A stretch of 64,000 bases of DNA, taken from positions 3,094,001 through 3,158,000 of the forward strand of contig NZ_CP060725.1 in the NCBI RefSeq assembly GCF_003797775.2, read 5' to 3'. The position numbers and the translations under genes are program-made. Positions 31,915 to 40,703 of the stretch are shown piece by piece. Each line of letters begins with the position of its first letter. Positions within the stretch are counted from its first letter, which is position 1. Under the pieces are notes generated by a model. The model made no database searches and was not told the origin of the DNA. It was given only the letters and a program-made list of their open reading frames with translations. The stretch is from Sphingopyxis sp. OPL5. GTDB taxonomy: Bacteria > Pseudomonadota > Alphaproteobacteria > Sphingomonadales > Sphingomonadaceae.

Positions 31915-33855
31915 TTACTGACAGGCCAGGCACTCGTCATAATCGGTGCTCTCCAGCTGATACACCGGCGCTTCGGCGGTGTTGTCGGCCTCGACCCCGC
32001 CCGCGAAGCCGGCGCGCTGCACCGATTTCGAGCGGAGATAATAGAGCGATTTGATGCCGAGTTCCCACGCGCGATAGTGGAGCATGAGCAGGTCCCATTT
32101 CTCGACGTCGGCCGGGATGAACAGGTTCAGCGACGCGGCCTGGTCGATATAGGGGGTGCGGTCGGCGGCGAGTTCGAGCAGCCAGCGCTGGTCGATCTCG
32201 AAGCTGGTCTTGTAGCAGTCCTTCTCGTCCTGGGTCAGGAAGTCGAGGTGCTGGACGCTGCCGCCCTTTTCGAGGATCGAGTTCCACACATTGTCGCTGT
32301 TCTTCGCCTTGTCGACGAGCAGGCTTTCGAGGTGCGGGTTGCGGATCGAGAAGCTGCCCGACAGCGTCTTGTGGGTGTAGATGTTCGCGGGGATCGGCTC
32401 GATGCACGCGCTGGTGCCGCCGCAGATGATCGAAATCGACGCGGTCGGCGCGATCGCCATCTTGCAGCTGAAGCGCTCCATCACGCCCTGATCGGCGGCG
32501 TCGGGGCAGGGGCCGCGCTCGTTGGCGAGCAGCATCGACGCCTGATCGACCTGCGCGCGGATATGCTTGAAAACGCGCAGGTTCGACGATTTCGCCATCG
32601 CGCCCTCGAAGGGCAGGCCGCGCGCCTGGAGGAAGCTGTGGAAGCCCATGACGCCGAGGCCGACCGAACGTTCGCGGCTGGCGCTATATTTGGCGCGCGC
32701 CATTTCGGGCGGGGCGCGGTCGATATAATCCTGCAGGACGTTGTCGAGCATGCGCATGACATCCTCGATGAACATCTTGTCGCCGTTCCACTCGTCCCAG
32801 GTTTCGAGGTTGAGCGACGAGAGGCAGCAGACCGCGGTGCGATCGTTGCCGAGATGGTCGCGGCCGGTCGGCAGCGTGATTTCGCTGCACAGGTTCGAGG
32901 TGGTGACCTTGAGCCCGAGATCGCGGTGATGCTTGGGCATCATGCGGTTCACCTGGTCGATGAAGATGATGTAGGGTTCGCCGGTCGCGAGGCGCGTTTC
33001 GACGAGCTTCTGGAACAGGCTGCGCGCGTCGACGGCGCCGCGGACGCTCTGGTCCTTGGGGCTGCGCAGGTTGAATTCGGTGCCGTCGCGGACGGCCTCC
33101 ATGAACTCGTCGGTGATCAGCACGCCGTGGTGGAGGTTGAGCGCCTTGCGGTTGAAGTCGCCCGAGGGTTTGCGGATTTCGAGGAACTCCTCAATCTCGG
33201 GGTGCGAGATGTCGAGGTAGCAGGCGGCCGAGCCGCGGCGCAGGCTGCCCTGCGAGATGGCGAGGGTGAGTGAGTCCATCACGCGGACGAAGGGAATGAT
33301 GCCGCTGGTCTTGCCGTTGAGGCCGACCGGTTCGCCGATGCCGCGCACGCTGCCCCAATAGGTGCCGATGCCGCCGCCGCGGCTGGCGAGCCAGACATTT
33401 TCGTTCCACGTCTCGACAATGCCTTCGAGGCTGTCGGGGACCGAGTTCAGATAGCAGCTGATCGGCAGGCCGCGGCCGGTGCCGCCGTTCGAGAGAACGG
33501 GGGTCGCGGGCATGAACCACAGCTTCGAGATATAGTCGTAGAGGCGCTGGGCGTGGTCCTGATCGTCGGCATAGGCCGACGCGACGCGCGCGAAGAGATC
33601 CTGATAGGATTCGCCGGGAAGCAGATAGCGGTCTTCGAGCGTTTCCTTGCCGAAGTCGGTGAGCAGCGCGTCGCGGCTGCGGTCGGTGACGACCTCGAAC
33701 CGGCGCGCGTGGACTTTCGCCTCGCCGCTGTCGTTGAGCTTTGCCGTTGCGGGCGAATCGCCCTTTGATTCGGGGGCCGCCTGCGTGTCGTTTTTCGTCA
33801 ATTCCATCGTCGCCACGTCGCTCGTCTCCACCCGGTCCGTTTCCCGAAAATCCAT
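31915..33855 (-). CDS. nrdA: Ribonucleotide reductase alpha subunit without ATP-cone
   Basis: A 646-aa R1 protein that reduces NDPs. Active-site Cys residues are in LPISCYLNS, SNLCSEITLP (Asn, Cys and Glu) and AVCCLSSLN. The redox pair is in the C-terminal ECLACQ. The radical-transfer Tyr pair is in IKSLYYLRS. The usual 90-residue N-terminal ATP-cone is missing: after about 50 polar residues it goes directly to RRFEVVTDRSRDALLTDFGK. So overall activity control by dATP is probably absent or located elsewhere. Start ATG at 33855 with GAGGG eight bases upstream. Two NrdR-like boxes lie about 180-225 bp upstream. Confidence 0.96.
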   Translation of the reverse strand: MDFRETDRVETSDVATMELTKNDTQAAPESKGDSPATAKLNDSGEAKVHARRFEVVTDRSRDALLTDFGKETLEDRYLLPGESYQDLFARVASAYADDQDHAQRLYDYISKLWFMPATPVLSNGGTGRGLPISCYLNSVPDSLEGIVETWNENVWLASRGGGIGTYWGSVRGIGEPVGLNGKTSGIIPFVRVMDSLTLAISQGSLRRGSAACYLDISHPEIEEFLEIRKPSGDFNRKALNLHHGVLITDEFMEAVRDGTEFNLRSPKDQSVRGAVDARSLFQKLVETRLATGEPYIIFIDQVNRMMPKHHRDLGLKVTTSNLCSEITLPTGRDHLGNDRTAVCCLSSLNLETWDEWNGDKMFIEDVMRMLDNVLQDYIDRAPPEMARAKYSASRERSVGLGVMGFHSFLQARGLPFEGAMAKSSNLRVFKHIRAQVDQASMLLANERGPCPDAADQGVMERFSCKMAIAPTASISIICGGTSACIEPIPANIYTHKTLSGSFSIRNPHLESLLVDKAKNSDNVWNSILEKGGSVQHLDFLTQDEKDCYKTSFEIDQRWLLELAADRTPYIDQAASLNLFIPADVEKWDLLMLHYRAWELGIKSLYYLRSKSVQRAGFAGGVEADNTAEAPVYQLESTDYDECLACQ

Positions 33856-34033
33856 GTATCACGCCCTCGATTACACCGGCGCGCATCGCGCGCCTGTTCC
33901 TGTCTTGTTCGACTCGGGACGAAACCCCAGCCTAGCATCTAAACCGTCCTCGGGGGCACATATTTTTGGGCGCAAAACGCTCTTTCCCGTGCCCATGTCT
34001 CATGAGCGACGGAAAACCGCCATTTCCAGCCAA

Positions 34034-34081
34034 ACACTATTTCTTGGGGTGCCCCCGTGGTCTACCCACCATCCATAGTGC
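34034..34081. promoter_or_regulatory. Pair of NrdR-like boxes
   Basis: ACACTATTTCTTGGGG (34034-34049) and CCACCATCCATAGTGC (34066-34081) match the NrdR consensus (acaCwAtATaTwGtgt) at about 12 and 11 of 16 positions. They are 32 bp apart start to start, the three-turn spacing known for NrdR. They sit in the divergent gap between nrdA and hscC (33856-34340, 485 bp). I see no gene in the rest of that gap; the coding-looking frame upstream of hscC lacks a start and ribosome site. Confidence 0.5.
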
Positions 34082-34340
34082 CACGTCGGCGCTGAGACGC
34101 AAGAGAGTAAATGACAGATTAGGGACTCGACTCGTCGCCATTTTGATTCGTTTCGTCGATGGCAAAGCACGCTTCGCGGAGTCGGGCCGCGGCTTTCCGC
34201 GGGTCCGGCGCGGGCGTGACAAAAGTGCCGCACCGGCAAAAATTATTTCGGGTGACACAAGATATGGGGGAGCGGCTTTTCATCGCGGCACGCAGCCTTT
34301 AGGCGGTGTGCCCTGGAAGCGCGTTGGGGGACAGGCACTT

Positions 34341-36047
34341 ATGCTGGTGGGGATCGATCTGGGGACGACGAACAGCGCGGTCGCGGTGTGGCGCGACGGC
34401 GGGCCCGAACTGATTCCCAACGCGCTCGGCGACCTGCTCACCCCCTCTGCGGTCAGCGTCGGCGACGACGGCGCGCTGCTCGTCGGCCTCGCGGCGCGTG
34501 AGCGGCAGGCGACGCATCCCGAGGCGACCGCGACGATCTTCAAGCGGCGGATGGGCACGACCGAGGAAGCGCGATTGGGCAAGCGCCGCTACCGCCCCGA
34601 AGAGCTGTCGGCGATGGTGCTCGGCGCACTCAAGGCCGATGCCGAGGCGTTTCTGGGCGAACCGGTCACCGGCGCGATCATCACCGTTCCCGCTTATTTC
34701 AACGACCGCCAGCGCAAGGCGACGCGGCGCGCGGGCGAACTCGCCGGGCTGAAGGTCGAGCGGCTGATCAACGAGCCGACCGCGGCGGCGCTGGCCTATG
34801 GCATCCATGAGCTCGAGGAGGAGCGCCCGTTTCTGGTCTTCGACCTTGGCGGCGGCACCTTCGACGTCTCGCTGGTCGAGATTTTCGACGGGGTGATCGA
34901 GGTGCGCGCCTCGGCGGGCGACAACCGGCTGGGCGGCGAGGATTTCAACGCGGCGATCGTCGCGCTGGCGCGCGATGCGCTGGGCGAGGGGCTGAAGGCG
35001 AAGCCGGGCGACAGCGCGATGCTCGACGAGGTGATGCGTGCCGCCGCCGAACGCACCCGCCGCGCGCTGAGCGACGCCGACCGCGCGCCGTTCCAGATCG
35101 TGTGGAGGGGCGAGGCGTTCGAATGCGAGATTACCGGCGAGGCGTTCGAGGCGCGGGCGCAGCCGTTGATCGACCGATTGCGCGACCCGGTGCTGCGCGC
35201 GCTGCGCGACGGCAATGTCCGCGCCGAGGGCCTGTCGGAGATCGTGATGGTCGGCGGCGCGACGCGGATGCCGCTGGTCCGCCGCGCGGTGACGCGGATG
35301 TTCGGGCGCTTTCCCAATGCGCAGATCAACCCCGACCATGCGATCGCGCTGGGCGCGGCGGTGCAGGCGGGGCTGAAGAGCCGCGACGCGGCGCTCAAGG
35401 AGATCCGCCTGACCGACGTCTGCCCTTTCACGCTGGGGGTCGATACGGGGCACCGCGATGCGGGCGGCAAGGTGACCACCGGGCTGTTCTCGCCGATCAT
35501 CGAACGCAACACGGTGATCCCGGCGAGCCGCAGCGAGGTCTATTCGCCGATGGAGGCGCACCAGCAGAGCGTGACCTTTGGTATCTATCAGGGCGAATCG
35601 CGCTTCGTCGCGCAGAACGTCAAGCTGGGGCAACTCGACGTGCCGTTGCCGCAGGGGCATGGCGGACAGATCGGCATCGCGGTGCGCTTCACCTATGACG
35701 TGTCGGGGCTGCTCGAGATCGACGTCGAAGTGCCGGGCACTGGAACGCGGCGCCAGCTCGTCATCCGCGACGAGGAGGATCGCGAGAGCGAGGCCGATTT
35801 CGCCAAGCGCCGCAAGGCGCTGGAGGCGCTGAAGATCCATCCGCGCGAGGAAGCCGCGAACGCCGCGACGCTGGCGCGTGCCAACCAGCTGTTCGAAAAC
35901 CGGCTGGGCTATGAGCGGCAACTGGTCGGCGAATGGATCGCGCAATTCGAAGCGGTGCTGGCGCGGCAGGAACCGCGCGAGATCGAGGCGGCACGGACCG
36001 AACTCGACAAGGCGGTCGACGGCATGGACGGAGAGCAGTTCCTGTGA
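34341..36047 (+). CDS. hscC: HscC-type Hsp70 chaperone
   Basis: A 568-aa Hsp70 family protein, shorter than DnaK (about 640). ATPase motifs: GIDLGTTNSAVAV at 4-16, FDLGGGTFDVSL near 168-179 and VGGATRMPL near 302. The substrate-binding beta domain follows (FTLGVDTGHRDAGGKVTTGL, then FSPIIERNTVIPAS). The lid is short. This matches HscC, a specialised Hsp70. Start ATG at 34341 with GGGGGACAGG just upstream. Its stop overlaps a GTG start of a J-domain-like membrane protein, the expected co-chaperone partner. Confidence 0.9.
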   Translation: MLVGIDLGTTNSAVAVWRDGGPELIPNALGDLLTPSAVSVGDDGALLVGLAARERQATHPEATATIFKRRMGTTEEARLGKRRYRPEELSAMVLGALKADAEAFLGEPVTGAIITVPAYFNDRQRKATRRAGELAGLKVERLINEPTAAALAYGIHELEEERPFLVFDLGGGTFDVSLVEIFDGVIEVRASAGDNRLGGEDFNAAIVALARDALGEGLKAKPGDSAMLDEVMRAAAERTRRALSDADRAPFQIVWRGEAFECEITGEAFEARAQPLIDRLRDPVLRALRDGNVRAEGLSEIVMVGGATRMPLVRRAVTRMFGRFPNAQINPDHAIALGAAVQAGLKSRDAALKEIRLTDVCPFTLGVDTGHRDAGGKVTTGLFSPIIERNTVIPASRSEVYSPMEAHQQSVTFGIYQGESRFVAQNVKLGQLDVPLPQGHGGQIGIAVRFTYDVSGLLEIDVEVPGTGTRRQLVIRDEEDRESEADFAKRRKALEALKIHPREEAANAATLARANQLFENRLGYERQLVGEWIAQFEAVLARQEPREIEAARTELDKAVDGMDGEQFL

Positions 36048-37741
36048 GCCGCCGCCGGCCGCCGTGGAGCAGCCTGGGGATCGATCCGACGAGCGACGAG
36101 CGGGCGATCAAGCGCGCCTATGCCGGGAAGCTGAAAGAGATCGACGTCGAGGCCGAACCGGCGAAATTCATCGCGCTGCGCGGACGTCTGGAAGACGCGC
36201 TGCGACAAGCGCGCTGGATCGACGACGGCGCGATCGAAGACGCAGGCGACGACGGACCCGAGGATGCGCCGGACGACCCGGCGATGTCGGAGGACAGGCT
36301 GGCGGAGAGCGGCTGGACGATGCTGTCCGGCGATCCGGTGGATGAGGCGGCGCTATCGATCCGGTCGCCCGAACGGATCAATCCGTGGACGGCGCCCGCG
36401 GTGGATCCCGTCGCGGCGCGCTTCGCGGCGATCGAGGCGGCACTGGTGGCGGGCGGCGAGGCGCGCGAGCGGACCCTCGACCGCGAGATGCGTGCGCTGT
36501 GGGCCGAACCCGCGCTGGAGACGGTCGATGCGGCGGAGGATGCCGAGCATCGCCTCGCCCATCTCGCGCTCGACCATGGCGCCGACGCCTCTTATCTCTT
36601 GCGGCTGGCGAGCTGGCATTATGGCTGGGTGCGGCGTTCGCAGCGGGTCGGGACCGACTGGGCGATCCGTGAAGTCGGGCAGCGCGCCGCGGCCGAGCAT
36701 TGGTTCCAGCAGATCGGCGAGGGCGTCATCGCCGGCCATGCGAAGCAGGTGATCGACGATATCGAACAGGCGCCGAGCGGCCGCTGGTGGCGCGACTTTT
36801 TCCCGAAGCGGCGGATCACCGCTTTCCTCGACGAGCTGCGACGGCGGCATCCCGAGGGCGAATACCGGTTCGATGCCGACATCGTCGCGGCGTGGGAGCG
36901 GATGCGCAACCCCGGCATTTCGCTGGGATCGTTGTTCGGGCTTGTGGTGCTCGGCGCCATCGCGGCGATCGCGGCGAGCTGGATCGACCTCGATGCCGCC
37001 GCCGGCAATGCCGCCTTCTGGGGTTTTTTCCTGGCCGGGCTGATCGGGTTTGCCGCGTATCGCTGGGGATTGCGGCGCATCCGCCCTACGCGCCCGTCGC
37101 GCTATGGCGGCCCGCTGGCGGCGCGGCAGGCCGGCGCGCTCGCGCTGATGCTGGTGGTATTCGCGCTCGCCGCTCTGCTGCCGCCGCATTGGGCGATCGG
37201 CATCGCCCTCGCGCTGGCGAATGTCGCGCTGTTGCCGCTCAGCGGGGCGGTTCTGCCGTCCGAAGAAGAGCGCGATCCGGCGCTGTGGGGCCTGTACAAT
37301 GGGCGCTATCCGATCATGGCGGCGGGGCTGTTCGGCGCCTTTGCGATGGTCCATGCACCCGGATGGGTGCAGGCGATCGCCCCGGGGCTGCTGGTCGTGG
37401 CGGCGGCGCAGTTGCTGCGCGAACGGCTGGTGGCGACATGGGAGGCCCTGCCCGCGACGATGCTCGGTGCGGTGCGGGCGGGCCTGCTGATCGCGGCGGT
37501 GATCGTGGTCGTTGCGGGGACCCAAACCATGCCCGACCTGCCGGCCGCGCCGGTGGTGCTGGCGGGGATATTGCTGCTGCTGGTGCAGGACGCGGCGGTG
37601 AACGCCTGGCGTCCGCCGCTCTCCACCGCCTTCTACTTCGCCTATATCGTGCTGATCGTGCTGTTGATGGCGTTCCCTTTGCTCGTCCCGATGGCGCTCG
37701 TTGTGCGGCGGCTTGCCGACCGGCTGTTCATCAAGGGGTGA
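36044..37741 (+). CDS. Membrane J-like protein paired with HscC
   Basis: A 565-aa protein starting at GTG in the hscC stop (GTGA overlap). Residues 8-50 resemble a J domain: WSSLGIDPTSDERAIKRAYA, then GKLKEIDVEAEPAKFIALRG. The HPD triad is absent (EAEPA stands where it would lie), as in divergent DjlC-like partners of HscC. Residues 60-290 are soluble. From about 305 to 565 there are seven or more hydrophobic helices. It probably tethers HscC to the membrane. Whether it can stimulate Hsp70 ATPase without HPD is open. Confidence 0.8.
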   Translation: MSRRRPPWSSLGIDPTSDERAIKRAYAGKLKEIDVEAEPAKFIALRGRLEDALRQARWIDDGAIEDAGDDGPEDAPDDPAMSEDRLAESGWTMLSGDPVDEAALSIRSPERINPWTAPAVDPVAARFAAIEAALVAGGEARERTLDREMRALWAEPALETVDAAEDAEHRLAHLALDHGADASYLLRLASWHYGWVRRSQRVGTDWAIREVGQRAAAEHWFQQIGEGVIAGHAKQVIDDIEQAPSGRWWRDFFPKRRITAFLDELRRRHPEGEYRFDADIVAAWERMRNPGISLGSLFGLVVLGAIAAIAASWIDLDAAAGNAAFWGFFLAGLIGFAAYRWGLRRIRPTRPSRYGGPLAARQAGALALMLVVFALAALLPPHWAIGIALALANVALLPLSGAVLPSEEERDPALWGLYNGRYPIMAAGLFGAFAMVHAPGWVQAIAPGLLVVAAAQLLRERLVATWEALPATMLGAVRAGLLIAAVIVVVAGTQTMPDLPAAPVVLAGILLLLVQDAAVNAWRPPLSTAFYFAYIVLIVLLMAFPLLVPMALVVRRLADRLFIKG

Positions 37742-37785
37742 GGGAAGGGAGGATTGTATTGGGAAAGACGCGGACGGTTGTAACC

Positions 37786-37983
37786 TCGTCATCCCGGACT
37801 TGATCCGGGACCCGCCGTTCTTCTTCAGAGCGGCAAAGGCTCGAACCCGAAATCCTCGGCGAGCTTGCGCCAGGTCATATTCGAGGATCGCAGTCCTCGC
37901 TTGATCCGCTCGTCGCGCAGGATCGCCGCGTCATCCTCGCGGGAAAAGGCAAGGCAGGCCCCGGGTCAAGCCCGGGGTGACGA
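37786..37983. repeat. Inverted pair of CGTCATCCCGG repeats
   Basis: TCGTCATCCCGGACTTGATC (from 37786) and, reversed, the unit at 37959-37983 are two copies of one palindromic element, facing each other 150 bp apart. This stem type is widespread in alphaproteobacteria as a REP-like element. They lie in the about 400-bp gap between the J-like gene and the tiny gene at 38141. The rest of the gap shows only the gene remnant at 37825. Confidence 0.7.
37825..37948 (-). pseudogene. Possible 3' gene remnant between the REP copies
   Basis: On the minus strand the frame SREDDAAILRDERIKRGLRS, then SNMTWRKLAEDFGFEPLPL and a stop, reads like the C-terminus of a real protein, with a DNA-binding-like helix pair. 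Upstream it runs into the REP element and a stop, with no usable start. It may be a gene tail left after deletion or repeat insertion. Evidence is weak. Confidence 0.3.
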
Positions 37984-38092
37984 TGGTGGCCGATGTCCGC
38001 AGCCCGTCGCTTGAAGAAGAGGCGGGACCGCAATCGGTCGAGCGTTGCCAGGCCTCGTTCCGCCCGCCCGGTCGATTTCCACCACCCCAAAC

Positions 38093-38123
38093 GAAAAAAG
38101 GCCCCGGCGATGCCGAGGCCCTT
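38093..38123 (-). terminator. Terminator of the 20-aa gene
   Basis: On the minus strand AAAGGGCCTCGGC pairs with GCCGGGGCCTTTT around ATC, with a run of T after it. It begins 18 bases after the stop of the gene at 38141. This is a classic factor-independent terminator. Confidence 0.8.
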
Positions 38124-38140
38124 TCTCTATTTCGTTCGGA

Positions 38141-38203
38141 TTAGGCTTGGCCACCACCGCTACCGGTGCCGCCGCCGCCCATGAACCGCCAGAACCAACC
38201 CAT
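38141..38203 (-). CDS. 20-aa Gly-rich micropeptide
   Basis: ATG at 38203, stop TAA at 38141. The peptide MGWFWRFMGGGGTGSGGGQA has an aromatic, slightly basic head and a Gly-rich tail. AGGAG lies about nine bases before the ATG and a strong terminator follows 18 bases after the stop, so the unit is complete although tiny. It could be a membrane-binding micropeptide, or the region could be a small RNA with a chance frame. It is downstream of, and in the same direction as, the EAL gene. Confidence 0.5.
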   Translation of the reverse strand: MGWFWRFMGGGGTGSGGGQA

Positions 38204-38296
38204 GTGCTGTCTCCTAGATGCATCGCGTGCACTGCCCAAGCAGAGCAGTTAACAGAGCGTATACCCTAAGAGACGTGGTAAATCGAGTCTTAACTA

Positions 38297-38318
38297 GTTT
38301 TGGTACCATTTTGGTAAC
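38297..38318. repeat. Tandem 11-bp direct repeat
   Basis: GTTTTGGTACC and ATTTTGGTAAC stand head to tail right after the stop of the EAL gene. They lie in the AT-rich island (about 38225-38320) upstream of the 20-aa gene, where its promoter should be. A regulator site is possible. Confidence 0.45.
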
Positions 38319-38320
38319 GA

Positions 38321-40612
38321 TTAGGCGGAGCGGCTGTGCGGGGTGGTCGCGAGCGAGGTCGTGAGTTCGGTAAATAGTTGCGGCTTGCCAAGGTGATAGC
38401 CCTGGCCAACGTCGCAGCCGAGCTCTTCGAGCAGCGCCATGGTGGGGGCATCCTCGATGCCTTCGGCGACCGCGACGGCGCCGAGGCGGTGCGCGAGGTC
38501 GATCGTGGACTTAACCACTTCGAAGTTGCGCTGCGAATCGCGCATCGTCATCACGAAGCGCTTGTCGATCTTGATTTCGTCGGCTTCGATTTCGGTCAGA
38601 TATTCGAGGTTCGACTGGCCGGTGCCATAGTCGTCGATCGACAGACGGATGCCCGCGCGGCGCAGTTGCGCAAGGGTCTGGCGCGCCTGGCGGCTGTTTT
38701 CGATCTGCGCGGTTTCGGTAATCTCGATCGTCAGCATTTCGGGCGGCAAATGATGCGCGGTCAGCATGACGCGGATCGTGCCGACAAGGTCGGCGTGGTC
38801 GAGGAGGGTGGCCGAGAGATTGACCGACATGTTGATCCGGAGCCCGCGGTCGCGCAGTTGCGCCGCCGAGCGGATCGCCTGGTCCATCACGAACAGGGTG
38901 AGGCGATAAATGTCCTGGCTCTTTTCGGCCTGGACGATGAATTCGTCGGGCGGGATCGGCCCGCGCGTCGGGTGGGTCCAGCGCGCGAGCGCCTCGACCC
39001 CGACAAGCTCGCGGGTGCGGATCTCATATTGCGGCTGAAAGGCGACCCAAATGTCGCCGCCGGTGAGTGCGTCCTCGAGCTGCGAGTGGAAGCTGAGCTG
39101 CCAGCCGGCGTCTTCCTTCTGGCGCGGCGAATATTTGGTCCACAGCGCGCGGGTGCGGATCGCGCGTTCGGCGGCGACGAGCGCGGCGGCGAGGCGCTGG
39201 GCGTTCGATCCCTCGAACTCGTCGTTGACCCCGAAGGCGATCGCGACGTCGACGCGCAGCTCGCCGATCGTCAGCGGGGCGTTGAACAGCGCGGCGAGGC
39301 CGGCGAGATGTCCCTCGATCTGGCTGTGCTGATAATAGGGGACGAGCCAGGCGAAGGTGCCGTCGAGGTCGTGATGGAGCTGGGTGCCGTGGCACGCGAG
39401 CGTCAGGCGGCGTGCGACCTGATCGACGAGCTGCTGGCTGCCCTCGCCGGGGAGGAAGGCGGCGAGATCCTCGAAATTGACGAGCTTGGCGGCGATCACC
39501 GTCGCGCTGCCGAAGGCGGGCTGCGTGCGCAGCGCTTCGAAATTGGGCAGGCCCGACACCGGGTTTTCGCGCTGGGCGGAGAAGCGGCGGCGCTTGCGGC
39601 TGACATTGGCGCTGACCGCCGCGATCAGGAACAGCGAGGCGCCGATCGAGGTGGTGATGAGCAGCGTCGTGAGCAGGACCTTGCCGACGATCGCGATCCC
39701 CACCGCGGCGAGCGCGACCGGGGCGTACCAGCGTTGAAAGCGCGGCAGCAGCGCGGCGAGCAGGAGCAAGGCGACGAACGCCAGCGGCGGCGCCCAGCCG
39801 ATGTCGACCGGATTGCCGCGCTTCAGCGTCTCGCCCGCGATCAGATGGATATAGGCACCGGGGACAAGGTCGTGGCCGGGGAGATAATGGGCGTCCTGAA
39901 AGGTCGAGGCGGTCGGCGCGAAAATGACGTCCTTGCCGCGGAGCTGCGCCGCACCGACGCGGCCGGCGAGCAGGTCGGCGGCGCCATATTGCGGGATGCT
40001 GCTGGTGTTGTACGAAAAATCGAGGCGGAAGCTTTTCGGTTCGGCCGAGCTTTTGCCGCCGAGCAGCGACGCGAAGCTGGGCAGCTTGCGGCCGTCGGCG
40101 ACATAGGTGATCGGCACGTTCCACACCTGCCAATATTCGAAATCCCACGCGATGCTGGCGAGCTGCGCCTTGTCGCCGAACGCCGGATTGGGAAAGATGG
40201 AGCGGCTGCGGTCGGTGCCGGGCATCGACTTGGTCGCGACCGCGAGTACGGCGCGGTCGCCCATCTTGCGCACCGCGGCGGTCAGCCGCGAGAAGTCGGG
40301 GTCCGATTCGCGGCGGTCGAAATAGAAATCGAGGAACATGCGCTTCGCGCCGGCCTTGTCGATCGCGCTGATCACCTCGCCATATTGGGTCATCGAAAAA
40401 CTGCCGCCGGGGGTCTGGCCCAGCGTGCGATCGTCGAGCGCGACGATGACGATATCGCCCGAAACCGGGCGGTCGCCGACCCGGCTGGTCACCATCGCGA
40501 TCAATCGGTCGGGAAGTTCGCCGATGCCCGACACGCCGACCGCGATGCTGAGCAGCAGCGCGAGCCCGAGGGTGCGCCAGCTGACGATCATCCTGTTGAC
40601 ACCAATCGGCAC
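38321..40612 (-). CDS. CHASE2 sensor with degenerate GGDEF and EAL phosphodiesterase
   Basis: A 763-aa inner-membrane signalling protein. One N-terminal helix (about 12-30) is followed by a periplasmic CHASE2 domain (about 35-270, with GDIVIVALDDRTL and FLDFYFDRRES), then three helices (about 275-345). A GGDEF domain at 350-480 has LDGTFAWL in place of the GG(D/E)EF signature, so it is not a cyclase. EAL domain 500-750 keeps VEALARW, the NMSVNLSATLL helix, and IDDYGTGQSNLEYL. It probably degrades cyclic di-GMP in response to an envelope signal. The GTG start at 40612 has GGGAG nine bases upstream; the ATG at 40591 is an alternative. Confidence 0.9.
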   Translation of the reverse strand: MPIGVNRMIVSWRTLGLALLLSIAVGVSGIGELPDRLIAMVTSRVGDRPVSGDIVIVALDDRTLGQTPGGSFSMTQYGEVISAIDKAGAKRMFLDFYFDRRESDPDFSRLTAAVRKMGDRAVLAVATKSMPGTDRSRSIFPNPAFGDKAQLASIAWDFEYWQVWNVPITYVADGRKLPSFASLLGGKSSAEPKSFRLDFSYNTSSIPQYGAADLLAGRVGAAQLRGKDVIFAPTASTFQDAHYLPGHDLVPGAYIHLIAGETLKRGNPVDIGWAPPLAFVALLLLAALLPRFQRWYAPVALAAVGIAIVGKVLLTTLLITTSIGASLFLIAAVSANVSRKRRRFSAQRENPVSGLPNFEALRTQPAFGSATVIAAKLVNFEDLAAFLPGEGSQQLVDQVARRLTLACHGTQLHHDLDGTFAWLVPYYQHSQIEGHLAGLAALFNAPLTIGELRVDVAIAFGVNDEFEGSNAQRLAAALVAAERAIRTRALWTKYSPRQKEDAGWQLSFHSQLEDALTGGDIWVAFQPQYEIRTRELVGVEALARWTHPTRGPIPPDEFIVQAEKSQDIYRLTLFVMDQAIRSAAQLRDRGLRINMSVNLSATLLDHADLVGTIRVMLTAHHLPPEMLTIEITETAQIENSRQARQTLAQLRRAGIRLSIDDYGTGQSNLEYLTEIEADEIKIDKRFVMTMRDSQRNFEVVKSTIDLAHRLGAVAVAEGIEDAPTMALLEELGCDVGQGYHLGKPQLFTELTTSLATTPHSRSA

Positions 40613-40703
40613 GCGCGCACGTCTCCCAGCGACTACCCCATGTGCCTAGGCCGCGATGGTTATCATCGCGTTAATCATGGGAAGGGTGGCTGGTTTGGGC
40701 GTG

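Noticed and set aside
33966..34340. N-terminal extension of hscC by 125 codons
   Set aside because: This text does not resemble Hsp70, has no ribosome site and overlaps the NrdR-like boxes. LVGIDLGTTNS at 34341 is the natural start.
36385..36672. Arg-rich frames overlapping the J-like gene
   Set aside because: High-GC alternate-frame translation, not genes.
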